Shown one piece after another: positions 29,882-38,581 of a stretch of 64,000 nt of DNA (positions are counted from its first letter, which is position 1; each line of letters begins with the position of its first letter). The notes below the pieces were generated by a model. That model was not told where the DNA came from, made no database searches, and saw only the letters and a program-made list of their open reading frames with translations. Source of the DNA: an uncultured Rhizobiaceae group bacterium (GTDB taxonomy: Bacteria; Pseudomonadota; Alphaproteobacteria; Rhizobiales; Rhizobiaceae); the NCBI GenBank assembly GCA_938010435.1, contig CALLUS010000008.1, positions 124,001 to 188,000 on the forward strand, written 5' to 3'. A program made the position numbers and the translations under genes.

Positions 29882-30325
29882 ATGGAAATGAACGGCAGTC
29901 ACATTATACCAGCGTCTCGCGAAACCGTTTGGGAAGCGCTCAACAACCCTGACGTTCTGCGCAGCTGCATTCCCGGGTGCGAAGAGCTTGAAATGAGTTC
30001 CCCAACGGAAATGTCTGCCACAGTGGTCACCAAGATCGGCCCTGTGAAAGCAAAATTCAAAGGTGATGTGACCTTGGAAAACTTAAACCCGCCCAACAGC
30101 TATACAATTAGCGGCGAAGGCAAAGGTGGTATCGCCGGCTTTGCGAAAGGTGGTGCAGATGTGACACTCACCGAAGTTCCGGAAGGCACGCAACTGGACT
30201 ATAATGTGGATGCAAAGGTCGGCGGAAAAATCGCTCAATTAGGATCACGCTTGATCGATTCCACCGCACGGAAACTTGCAGATCAATTTTTCACAAACTT
30301 CTCTGAGAAAGTTGGCGGCTCGTAA
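29882..30325 (+). CDS. CoxG/SRPBCC-family protein
   Basis: A 147-residue START-like fold protein. MEMNGSHIIPASRETVWEALNNPDVLRSCIPGCEELE is very close to the CoxG (carbon monoxide dehydrogenase subunit G) family start, and TYTISGEGKGGIAGFAKGGADVTL and GGKIAQLGSRLIDSTARKLADQFF follow. CoxG of CO-oxidisers recruits the dehydrogenase to the membrane, but no coxMSL genes are seen here, so the protein is probably one of the many stand-alone relatives binding a hydrophobic ligand. ATG 29882 is the family start. Confidence 0.85.
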   Translation: MEMNGSHIIPASRETVWEALNNPDVLRSCIPGCEELEMSSPTEMSATVVTKIGPVKAKFKGDVTLENLNPPNSYTISGEGKGGIAGFAKGGADVTLTEVPEGTQLDYNVDAKVGGKIAQLGSRLIDSTARKLADQFFTNFSEKVGGS

Positions 30326-30406
30326 TCCACCACTATTTCACTGGCACACTTTTCTTAAAGAGCGAAGTGAACTAACGTTGCGGAAATCTTGAGAGGATAT
30401 TGAATT

Positions 30407-30517
30407 ATGGCTACCCAAACTTATCGTGAAAACGCTTGGACATGCTTTTTCTGCGGACTCGTGATCTGCGCAATTTTGGCTTTTGTGGTTTATTTGATTG
30501 AAGTTGCTGCAATCTAA
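30407..30517 (+). CDS. 36-residue single-pass membrane protein
   Basis: ATG 30407 follows GAGAGG by about ten bases and encodes MATQTYRENAWTCFFCGLV and a hydrophobic helix (ICAILAFVVYLIEVAAI), closing with TAA. Three cysteines lie in or near the helix. A hairpin with a T tract follows within 60 bp, so the unit looks complete. Such mini membrane proteins occur in alphaproteobacteria and often assist larger membrane complexes; no function is known. It is 81 bp downstream of the CoxG-like gene and may share its transcript. Confidence 0.7.
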   Translation: MATQTYRENAWTCFFCGLVICAILAFVVYLIEVAAI

Positions 30518-30538
30518 ACCAGATGCAATTCAATTTTC

Positions 30539-30577
30539 GCTCACGGTGTTTCGAACAACGTGAGCGGCACACAGCCT
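30539..30577 (+). terminator. Terminator after the mini membrane protein gene
   Basis: CGCTCACG (30539-30546) pairs with CGTGAGCG (30559-30566), and the inner bases TGTT and AACA extend the stem across one mismatch. A run of six T follows a few bases later. It closes the CoxG-like / mini-protein unit. Confidence 0.65.
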
Positions 30578-30601
30578 TTTTTCTGGCAATGTAATTGGTG
30601 T

Positions 30602-30979
30602 TTAAGAACTCGCCAATGCAGGAAACACAGATCCACTTTTCGGTGCGGCTGCATCGACGACGATCTTTTCCAGCTTGTCAGCTTTTTCCTTTTGCTTTTC
30701 GGCTTCAAATCCAAGTTTTGTCACTGCAACCTTGCGTTCACGCGCAATTTTGCGATGCTTCCCCTGAGTGAGCCAAGTGGCAAAACTTCCAATCGCCATC
30801 CCGATGATCAACATAGCAAACAACAGCACGAATAATGGTGGTGAAAACAACACCACAGATTGTCCTTCAATTCCTGCAACCAATGAAACATCAACTGGTT
30901 GACGATTTGCCACCGCAAGGGTGATGATCGCAATTCCAATGGGAATCAAGAATAAGAGCGATATAAGTCGTTTAATCAT
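30602..30979 (-). CDS. lapA: LapA-domain (DUF1049) inner-membrane protein
   Basis: A 125-residue protein with two hydrophobic segments (IKRLISLLFLIPIGIAIITLAV and PPLFVLLFAMLIIGMAIGSFA) and a charged cytosolic tail likely to form a coiled coil (KQKEKADKLEKIV). This is the lipopolysaccharide assembly protein A domain architecture; in E. coli LapA works with LapB in controlling LpxC turnover. The sppA-ihfB-lapA order is typical of Hyphomicrobiales. Confidence 0.85.
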   Translation of the reverse strand: MIKRLISLLFLIPIGIAIITLAVANRQPVDVSLVAGIEGQSVVLFSPPLFVLLFAMLIIGMAIGSFATWLTQGKHRKIARERKVAVTKLGFEAEKQKEKADKLEKIVVDAAAPKSGSVFPALASS

Positions 30980-31047
30980 TTTAATTCCGCAAATTGTAAG
31001 AAGCCTGCAACCATAGAGACCTTACCAAAGGTAAATTATTGTCGCAA

Positions 31048-31326
31048 CTAGGCGTTTAGACGATCTCTAAGGTCCTTGCCGGTCTTAAAGAACGGCACCC
31101 ATTTTTCTTCGACTTCCACACGGTCGCCAGTTCTCGGATTTCTGCCAATACGCGGCGCACGATGTTTCACTGAGAACGCGCCAAAGCCACGCAACTCAAC
31201 ACGATCACCATCAGCCAAAGCTTCAGTGATTTCGGTTAGAATTGCATTGACGATATTTTCCACATCACGTTGGTAGAGGTGTGGGTTTTGTTCAGATATA
31301 ATTTGAACCAGTTCTGACTTAATCAT
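31048..31326 (-). CDS. ihfB: Integration host factor beta subunit
   Basis: A 92-residue DNA-bending protein of the HU/IHF family. [17 protein letters not shown] is the beta-subunit start, and [30 protein letters not shown] includes the proline-tipped arm that enters the minor groove. It pairs with IHF alpha, which is not in the window. It lies between sppA and lapA. Confidence 0.95.
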   Translation of the reverse strand: MIKSELVQIISEQNPHLYQRDVENIVNAILTEITEALADGDRVELRGFGAFSVKHRAPRIGRNPRTGDRVEVEEKWVPFFKTGKDLRDRLNA

Positions 31327-31403
31327 TCCATCTTCCCTCTCTGTATTTGTCGATGTTCAATTCTCACCTCTGATTTTTGAAAGTTGAACTCAACAATATT
31401 ATT

Positions 31404-32369
31404 TTAATTACCGTGCCAAACCGACAGCAAACCGTCAAGAAATAAGCGTTTCGGCAAGACCGCAGGTAGATCATTCACATCCAGTCCGTCCTGAGAATTT
31501 ACGCTGCCAGTGAGCCAGTTTAAAATTTTTGTATTGAACAAAAAACTGTTGCGCTCTTGAGGTGGCTTCCATTGCAGGGTTTTGAGTTCTTTATTCAGCC
31601 CTTTTTCTTTAACTAACCATGCTTTCGCAACTTCTTCACCGCCAATTGCATCAATCAATTTTTCTTTCAGTCCGCGGTCACCGGAATAAATGCGGCCATC
31701 AGCCAGTTTTAAAACTTGTGCACGATCAAGTGGACGACGGTCTGTCACCAAATCTACAAACCAATTGTAACTGTCATTGATTACTTCTCTAATAACAGCT
31801 TCTGCCTCAGGCGGAGGAACGTGGAACGGCGATGGTTCAGCCTTCAAAGGCGAGGATTTTATTTCGTTGATCGAAACACCTATCTTATCGAGCAACTCTT
31901 TGGCTTGAGGATACTGGAATATTACCCCGATAGACCCAACGATGGATGATCTGCGGGCGACAATATGATCGGATGCTGTTGCAATCATATAGCCAGCAGA
32001 TGCGGCTAAAGTACCAATACTGGCTGCCACGGGTTTTTTGTCTGCCACGCGACGCACAGCTTCAAAAATGGCTTCGCCACCAACTGTCGTTCCGCCTGGA
32101 GAGTCAATTGTCAGGATGAGCCCTTTGACCTTGTCATCCTTTTCAATGTCCGCGAGTAGTTTCAGAAGCTTGCGATCTTCCGTGATCATGCCCGTTACCG
32201 CAACGCGCGCAATATGATTGCCATGACCACCGGCCCCTTTAAACGCACCTGCAGCTTGCAATGCAGCTAAGATAGCAATCGCTACGGCAATAAATGCGCC
32301 TATGCGCCAGAAGGATAATTTGCGACGCAAGCTGCGTCTATCAAGAACAGAATCTATATCGAGAGACAT
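31404..32369 (-). CDS. sppA: Signal peptide peptidase SppA (S49 family, short form)
   Basis: A 321-residue membrane-anchored serine protease that degrades released signal peptides. After one N-terminal membrane helix (FWRIGAFIAVAIAILAALQAAGAF) come LILTIDSPGGTTVGGEAIFEAVR, the catalytic serine region ASIGTLAASAGYMIATASD and the lysine-containing SSIVGSIGVIFQYP. This is the short single-domain form. It leads the sppA-ihfB-lapA group. Confidence 0.93.
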   Translation of the reverse strand: MSLDIDSVLDRRSLRRKLSFWRIGAFIAVAIAILAALQAAGAFKGAGGHGNHIARVAVTGMITEDRKLLKLLADIEKDDKVKGLILTIDSPGGTTVGGEAIFEAVRRVADKKPVAASIGTLAASAGYMIATASDHIVARRSSIVGSIGVIFQYPQAKELLDKIGVSINEIKSSPLKAEPSPFHVPPPEAEAVIREVINDSYNWFVDLVTDRRPLDRAQVLKLADGRIYSGDRGLKEKLIDAIGGEEVAKAWLVKEKGLNKELKTLQWKPPQERNSFLFNTKILNWLTGSVNSQDGLDVNDLPAVLPKRLFLDGLLSVWHGN

Positions 32370-32442
32370 GGGTGATACCTGACTGTGAATTTCGGTTCAC
32401 AGATACGGATTGGTGATCGGCCTTGCAAGAAGACTTTTGGTC

Positions 32443-33063
32443 TCAAGACGCAGAACGATCACCAAATTCATCATAAACCTGCACGAACCTAATGATTGTG
32501 GTCAGTAAAACGATGGCGGCAAAGATATAGGCGATCAATGAAAACCAAGCTGGGAACAGGCAGAATAAAACAAAAGCCCCCAATGTTTCACCAGCTTCAG
32601 CCAAACCAATGGAATAGAGAAAAGATTTAGAACCCCGTTGCATTTCACTTGTACCACGTTTTTCCGCCATCAACGCGTAAGTTAAAAAACTTGCGCCATT
32701 AAAATAGAATGCTGTCAACAACACTGAACCCGCCGCCCAATTTTCAGCAGGATTGGACCAAATAAACGCCAACGGAATGATGGCATAGAACCCAAAATCG
32801 AGAACAATATCCAGATAGCCGCCAAGATCGGTTTTACCGTTTATGCGTGCAACGGTTCCATCCAATCCGTCACACAATCGCGACAACAAAATGAGAATCA
32901 AACCCAACCAATAAAACTGAATGTAAATTGACCATGCAGCGCAAACACCGATAGTAAACCCAATCCATGTGATTGCATTTGCACCAATGCCAAATGTTGA
33001 AATTCGTCGAGCGATGCTTTCAAGCGCGGGGTCGATCGTTTTGCGCAACCGTGCGTCAAACAT
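32443..33063 (-). CDS. CDP-alcohol phosphatidyltransferase family protein
   Basis: A 206-residue membrane enzyme with about six helices. The family catalytic motif is complete: CDGLDGTVARINGKTDLGGYLDIVLD, with the DG..AR and the paired GxxxDxxxD aspartates that bind the metal and CDP-alcohol. It joins a CDP-linked lipid to an alcohol. The acceptor cannot be assigned from sequence. It is divergent from apaG. Confidence 0.88.
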   Translation of the reverse strand: MFDARLRKTIDPALESIARRISTFGIGANAITWIGFTIGVCAAWSIYIQFYWLGLILILLSRLCDGLDGTVARINGKTDLGGYLDIVLDFGFYAIIPLAFIWSNPAENWAAGSVLLTAFYFNGASFLTYALMAEKRGTSEMQRGSKSFLYSIGLAEAGETLGAFVLFCLFPAWFSLIAYIFAAIVLLTTIIRFVQVYDEFGDRSAS

Positions 33064-33153
33064 TGCTGTTGTCTCTCATGAGTTTGATATGTTCTTTAGT
33101 GAAAAGAACGGTAAAGTGCAGCCGAGAACAGAGCAAGACACAGCATTTTTAAA

Positions 33154-33561
33154 ATGACGGACAACCATAAATACAGCGCAACGACCTATGACATAATCGT
33201 CAATGTCTTGCCGCGCTACTTGGAAGAACAATCGAAACCTGCGGAAAACCACTTCGTGTGGTCTTATGATATAGAGATCATCAATACATCTGATGAGACA
33301 CTGCAATTGAAAGAAAGAAGCTGGAGCATCACCGATGCAAATGGTCTGGTCGAAAAAGTACACGGCCCAGGTGTGGTGGGCGAACAACCCATTTTAAAAG
33401 CAGGCGACAGCTTCCACTATTCAAGTGGCTGTCCATTATCCACATCATCGGGCATTATGGTTGGCACTTACCAAATGGTGCGCGAAAATGGTGACAAGAT
33501 TGATATCGACATTCCGGCATTTTCACTCGATATGCCGCGCGCCCGAAACACAGTGAACTAA
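33154..33561 (+). CDS. apaG: ApaG (DUF525) protein
   Basis: A 135-residue protein of the ApaG family with an immunoglobulin-like beta fold. [49 protein letters not shown] and [25 protein letters not shown] are the family core. ApaG is linked to metal and pyrophosphate binding, but its role is unsettled. Its stop codon shares one base with the trkH start. Confidence 0.92.
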   Translation: MTDNHKYSATTYDIIVNVLPRYLEEQSKPAENHFVWSYDIEIINTSDETLQLKERSWSITDANGLVEKVHGPGVVGEQPILKAGDSFHYSSGCPLSTSSGIMVGTYQMVRENGDKIDIDIPAFSLDMPRARNTVN

Positions 33562-35063
33562 TGTCTCTGCAAGATAACGAAGTTTCACAATATCGACCTG
33601 TGCGCACCACTGCTCTTTTGGATATGCGACCCGTCATATTGGTAATCGGCGTTTTGCTGGTGATGCTTGGCATTGCGATGTTTATCCCCGCAATCGTCGA
33701 CTACTCATCAGGTGGAACCGTTTGGAAGGTTTTCGCATTTTCAAGCTTTGTGACAATAGGTTCCGGAACACTCATGTTCATGGCTACGCGCGGAGGTAAA
33801 AAACAACTATCCACGCGGCAAGCGTTTCTCATGACAGTGTTAGTCTGGGTCACCCTATCAGCATTTGGAGCCTTGCCATTTTATTGGTCAGGCATTGTTC
33901 CAACCTATACGGATGCGTTTTTTGAATCCATTTCAGGCCTCACCACAACAGGCGCAACAGTTATTAATGGTTTGGACGGGATGCCGCCCGGTATTCAACT
34001 CTGGCGTGGAATTCTGCAATGGCTCGGTGGTCTTGGCATCATCGTTATGGCCGTATCTGTGCTGCCGATGTTGCAGATCGGCGGTATGCAATTGTTCAAA
34101 ACTGAAGCCTTTGAAACCCCTGAGAAAATCTTGCCGCGTGCAACACAGATCTCTGGTTTTATCACACTGATTTTCTTGAATCTCACAGGCCTTTGCATGC
34201 TCGCTTATTTGCTTGCTGGCATGAATTTTCTGGATGCTGTCGTGCACGCTATGACGACTGTTGCGACAGGTGGATTCTCAACACATGATGCGTCACTTGG
34301 ATATTTCAACAGTGTCAAAATCGACATCATAGCAACCGTGTTTATGATCATCGGTTCATTGCCGTTCTTACTTTATGTTCAAGCTTTGCAAGGGCACTTG
34401 CGCCCGTTGTTCAAAGACAACCAAGTGCAAACCTTTCTGATGTTGCTGTCTGCGTTAGTTCTATTTGCTTGGATTGTGGAAGAAATTTTAGGTATACGTG
34501 CCGGCATAGATGCGTTTCGATTTGCGCTCGTAAACGTCACTTCCATCATGACAGGTACAGGTTATGCCACGACCGCGTATGACGGATGGGGCCCTGTGGC
34601 CGTAGCCTTTTTCTTCTTCATCATGTTCATTGGTGGCTGCGCGGGATCAACATCATGCGGCATCAAAATATTCCGCTTTCAGGTTCTATTTCAAAACATA
34701 CGTCAACATATTGCCAATGTGCTTTATCCCAATGGTGTTTTCACTCAGCGGTTTAATGGCCGTCCGATCGAAGATACTGTTTCCGTTGCGGTGATGGGTT
34801 TTTTCTTTCTCTACATTCTCACCTTTGTCGTGTCAGCATCTGCATTAGCGATTGCTGGTGTTGATCCAATTACCGCATTGTCGGGTGCAGGATCAGCAAT
34901 CTCAAACGTTGGGCCCGGGCTGGGCGCAATCATTGGACCAGCAGGCAATTATCAACCTCTTGATGATATTCCAAAATGGATCTTGGCGATCACAATGTTG
35001 ATCGGACGGCTCGAACTGTTCACCGTATTGGTGTTGCTGTCACCGAGATTCTGGCGCACATAA
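33561..35063 (+). CDS. trkH: Trk-type potassium uptake channel subunit TrkH
   Basis: A 500-residue integral membrane protein with ten or more helices in four pore-repeat units. The pore loops carry ESISGLTTTGATVI, HAMTTVATGGFSTHD, NVTSIMTGTGYATT and AGSAISNVGPGLGAIIGP, each with the conserved selectivity-filter Gly. It conducts potassium together with the NAD-binding TrkA, which is not in the window. Translation is coupled to apaG through a one-base overlap (TAATG). It converges on the RND permease gene six bases further on. Confidence 0.93.
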   Translation: MSLQDNEVSQYRPVRTTALLDMRPVILVIGVLLVMLGIAMFIPAIVDYSSGGTVWKVFAFSSFVTIGSGTLMFMATRGGKKQLSTRQAFLMTVLVWVTLSAFGALPFYWSGIVPTYTDAFFESISGLTTTGATVINGLDGMPPGIQLWRGILQWLGGLGIIVMAVSVLPMLQIGGMQLFKTEAFETPEKILPRATQISGFITLIFLNLTGLCMLAYLLAGMNFLDAVVHAMTTVATGGFSTHDASLGYFNSVKIDIIATVFMIIGSLPFLLYVQALQGHLRPLFKDNQVQTFLMLLSALVLFAWIVEEILGIRAGIDAFRFALVNVTSIMTGTGYATTAYDGWGPVAVAFFFFIMFIGGCAGSTSCGIKIFRFQVLFQNIRQHIANVLYPNGVFTQRFNGRPIEDTVSVAVMGFFFLYILTFVVSASALAIAGVDPITALSGAGSAISNVGPGLGAIIGPAGNYQPLDDIPKWILAITMLIGRLELFTVLVLLSPRFWRT

Positions 35064-35069
35064 AGTTTG

Positions 35070-38000
35070 CTATTCAGCGGGTTGAATTGATGTGCCGTTG
35101 GACTGTTTGGTTTGGCGCCTTTGTTCAAAAACGAATCTCAGCGCTGTTGAGATGTCATTTCCAATTCCAACGAATGCCGGAACCAAGAACAGAACCAAAA
35201 CAGTTGCAGAAGCCAAGCCAAACACCATTGTCGCGGCCATAGGCAGCAAGAACTGAGCTTGCAAACTCTTTTCAAATAGCAGCGGGACCAAGCCGCCAAT
35301 CGTCGTTAAAGATGTCAACAGCACTGCGCGCAAGCGATCACGGCTCGCACCAATGGCGGCATCTTTGATCGATTCTCCCTCTTCAATACGTTCATCCAAA
35401 CGGCTGACAAGAATAATGGAGTCGTTCACCAAAATTCCGGCAAGTCCAAGCAAGCCAATCACGGATAGAATGGTGAGTTTTAAACCGAGCAAATAATGGC
35501 CCAGCACGGCGCCGACAATGCCGAATGGAATAATCAACATCACGGCAATGGGACGCCAATAACTGGCAAACACCCAAGCGAGAACGATATAGATAACGGC
35601 TAGTGCAATGATCGCTCCAATCTGAAGATCAGCAAAAGCATCGCGACGCTCTTCATCGCGGCCTGAGTATCGGTACGTGATGCCATATTTAGAAACAATT
35701 TCAGAAATTCCCGATACTTCTAGTACCTCTTGTGCCTGTTCGGTTGTGGAAATTTTGTTATCAATATCTGCCGTAACCGAAACTGTGGCTTTTCCATCTA
35801 TGCGTTCGATGGCTGCAAAACCTTGTCTTTCTGTGATTTTCACAACCTGAGACAGAGCCACAAACTGACCTGCGGGACTGCGCAATTCAAAATTACGAAG
35901 AGCAGCTGCACCATTTTGATTTGTGATTTTAGAAACGCGAACCGTAATTTCATCATCACCGTCCGCAAAACGACGCGGTATCGCTCCCTCAAACGAGTTC
36001 CGTAACTGACGGCCCACATTATCAATCGTGAAGCCCAGCGCTGACCCGCGTGGTGTGAGCTGCATGGTCAATTCCGGTTTACCGTATGGCAAGTCATCAG
36101 AGACGCCAGACACCCCTTCGACGGTTTGCATAAGCGGAATGATCTCAGTAGCCGCAGCTTTCAAAACCGAAACATCCGGGCCTTGCAGTTGAACATCAAT
36201 ATCGCGACCTGGAGGGCCACCACGAGATTCAAATAATGCAACACGTCGAACACCCGCAATTTTGGGAACAGCCTTGCGCCAAGCACGAACAATTCTTGGA
36301 GTGCGGACCGTACGTTCTTCGGAGGTCGTCAACTGCACACGAATGGACGCAACATTATCTCCTGTGGAACGGCCAGCTTGTCCAAGTGTGGAGAAAGCAG
36401 CAACAATGAGTTTTTCATCACCACCTGTCAGTTCTTGTTCAGCATCACCGAGTGCGGCTTCAATGCGCTGTAAAACAGATCGTGCTTTTTCTTCGGGCAC
36501 ACCTGCATTGAACACAACTCTCGCATTTATATTTTCCGCTTCCGCAGACGGGAAAAAGACGAACCCCACACGACCGCTGGCAACAACACCCCATACGCCA
36601 ATAATGACACACGATATCGCGAGTCCGATCGTTACGTATCGCCATTGAAATGACAGACTGACAATTGCGTTAAACGGTTTGTCGCGGAACCAATTAAATC
36701 CCTTATCGAAATTCCGGCGAAATGCGCCTTCTGCCATCAACTCTTCTTCAGTTTTTCCGCGTTGTCGCCATATAGCCAATGCTGAAAATATGGCTTCTAC
36801 CAACACAGAAGTCACATAAGCAATAACAGCCAGCGCTCCGATGAAGAGCGGCAATTTTGTTCCCGCACGTTGCTCTTGAATAAAGTCCACGAGACCGGAA
36901 GCAGAACCCGGCAAGATTGGAATTGGTACATAATTTCGTACAACGGACATCACACCGTTGCAGATTTCAACAAACCATAAACCTTTGTTCGGCTCAGCCA
37001 CCGACACAGCAAAAACACCAATCGTGAGGGCAATCAAAAATTGCCGCCAATAAGACCAACGTTTCGCTTTGCGCGGTTTCAAAGTGTGCGCCAAATGCCC
37101 GGGCAAAATAAGGAAACATTCGATCAAACTGGCAACAATAACCGCCATAACCACGAGCGGAAGCACGCCTATGATTTGACCAAGTACACCTTGAATCACA
37201 AGGATGGGCGCAAAAGCTGCAACCGTAGTGATCATCGCAGCAGTTACCGGTGTAACCATTCTGCCTGCTCCATTTTCAGCAGCGGTAAAGGGTTCATCTC
37301 CTGCCGTGAAACGAGTGGCCGTGTGTTCGCCAACCACAATGGCGTCATCCACAATGATGCCGAGCATCATGATCAACCCGAACAGCGATAGCATATTTAT
37401 GGTTTGGCCGGTGACCCACATGATACCGATAGTCGCCAACATAGCGACCGGAATACCCGCGGCGACCCAAAAAGCAATGCGCGCATTGAGAAAAATGAAA
37501 AGAATTCCAACCACTAAAATGAGACCACCAAGTCCGTTGTTGACCAGCAGCAAGATACGTTCGGTCAATGCATTGGCCCGAACATCATACTGTTTCAGCA
37601 CAAGCCCGGCAGGCAAAGCACCCTCTATCTCCTTGAGGTAATCAGTGAGTATTTGATTGGTTGTTAGGGTATCAGCAGATTCGGCTCTCTGCACATCTAT
37701 CTGAATAGCGCGTTGGCCAGCCATAAACCCTTGCGGTTGACTGCTGTCATAGGTGTCTTTGATAGCAGCTATTTCGCGAAGGCGAACTTTTTCACCTGTA
37801 TCAAACGAACGCACCTCTATTTCACCCAACGCCTCAGGTGTTTTTACATCAGCCAAAGTGCGCAACTGTTTCTCAATATTTCCCTCCATTTGACCGGACG
37901 GCAGATCGCGGGAATTGCTTGCGATGATGTCTGAAACATCGCCGATTGTGAGACCTATTCTACGCAAATCACGTTCCGGAATGTCCACTTGCAACTCACG

Positions 38001-38570
38001 TGAACGTAGGCCGGTAAATGAGATCTTATCGATACCCCGTTCAATCAAATCATCTCTGATTTTTTTGGCATAAAACCGCAATGCCCGTTCCGAGACAGGC
38101 CCCGTAACGGCTAATCGCGCAACCCGGTCAAAAAAAGCAGCTTGATTGACCTCTGGTTCATCAGCATCTTCGGGTAAATTTGTGACCGTTTTAACTGCAG
38201 TTTCCACATCCCGCACCGCCTGTTTCATATCCACACCTTGTTGATATTCAAGGCCTATGGATGCGATGCCTTCACGGGCACGCGACGTGACACGCTTGAT
38301 GCCATCAAGATAGCGTAATTCGGGTTCCATTATTTCGAGAATATTGGATTCCACATCCTCAGCACTGGCGCCGGACCACGTTACTGAAACGGTCACAACA
38401 GGCACTTCTGTCGTTGGAAAAAACTGCGTGTTGATACGCCCCAATGCAAAGACACCAAAAATGATCATCATAATCATGATCAAATTCGCCGCGTTACGGT
38501 GGCGCACAAAAAGCCGGACAAGACTTGATGTTGAAGCTGTGAAAGACGCCTGTGAAGAAGGTTTGTCCAT
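35070..38570 (-). CDS. RND efflux permease with an enlarged central linker
   Basis: A 1166-residue inner-membrane RND pump. The N-terminal helix is followed by FFPTTEVPVVTVSVTWSGASAEDVE, the helix-4 aspartates in GLIMMLGIIVDDAIVVGEH and the second half with VLGHYLLGLKLTILSVIGLLGLAGILVNDSIILVSRLDE. It is over 100 residues longer than AcrB: roughly residues 500-620, between the two halves, form an extra block with two further hydrophobic stretches. ATG 38570 has AGGTGG upstream and is preferred over 38612, which overlaps the adaptor gene. Substrate is unknown. Confidence 0.88.
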   Translation of the reverse strand: MDKPSSQASFTASTSSLVRLFVRHRNAANLIMIMMIIFGVFALGRINTQFFPTTEVPVVTVSVTWSGASAEDVESNILEIMEPELRYLDGIKRVTSRAREGIASIGLEYQQGVDMKQAVRDVETAVKTVTNLPEDADEPEVNQAAFFDRVARLAVTGPVSERALRFYAKKIRDDLIERGIDKISFTGLRSRELQVDIPERDLRRIGLTIGDVSDIIASNSRDLPSGQMEGNIEKQLRTLADVKTPEALGEIEVRSFDTGEKVRLREIAAIKDTYDSSQPQGFMAGQRAIQIDVQRAESADTLTTNQILTDYLKEIEGALPAGLVLKQYDVRANALTERILLLVNNGLGGLILVVGILFIFLNARIAFWVAAGIPVAMLATIGIMWVTGQTINMLSLFGLIMMLGIIVDDAIVVGEHTATRFTAGDEPFTAAENGAGRMVTPVTAAMITTVAAFAPILVIQGVLGQIIGVLPLVVMAVIVASLIECFLILPGHLAHTLKPRKAKRWSYWRQFLIALTIGVFAVSVAEPNKGLWFVEICNGVMSVVRNYVPIPILPGSASGLVDFIQEQRAGTKLPLFIGALAVIAYVTSVLVEAIFSALAIWRQRGKTEEELMAEGAFRRNFDKGFNWFRDKPFNAIVSLSFQWRYVTIGLAISCVIIGVWGVVASGRVGFVFFPSAEAENINARVVFNAGVPEEKARSVLQRIEAALGDAEQELTGGDEKLIVAAFSTLGQAGRSTGDNVASIRVQLTTSEERTVRTPRIVRAWRKAVPKIAGVRRVALFESRGGPPGRDIDVQLQGPDVSVLKAAATEIIPLMQTVEGVSGVSDDLPYGKPELTMQLTPRGSALGFTIDNVGRQLRNSFEGAIPRRFADGDDEITVRVSKITNQNGAAALRNFELRSPAGQFVALSQVVKITERQGFAAIERIDGKATVSVTADIDNKISTTEQAQEVLEVSGISEIVSKYGITYRYSGRDEERRDAFADLQIGAIIALAVIYIVLAWVFASYWRPIAVMLIIPFGIVGAVLGHYLLGLKLTILSVIGLLGLAGILVNDSIILVSRLDERIEEGESIKDAAIGASRDRLRAVLLTSLTTIGGLVPLLFEKSLQAQFLLPMAATMVFGLASATVLVLFLVPAFVGIGNDISTALRFVFEQRRQTKQSNGTSIQPAE

Positions 38571-38581
38571 CACCAAACCAC

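Noticed and set aside
29882-30325. True carbon monoxide dehydrogenase accessory gene coxG
   Set aside because: No coxMSL or other CO dehydrogenase genes nearby; stand-alone CoxG-like proteins are common.
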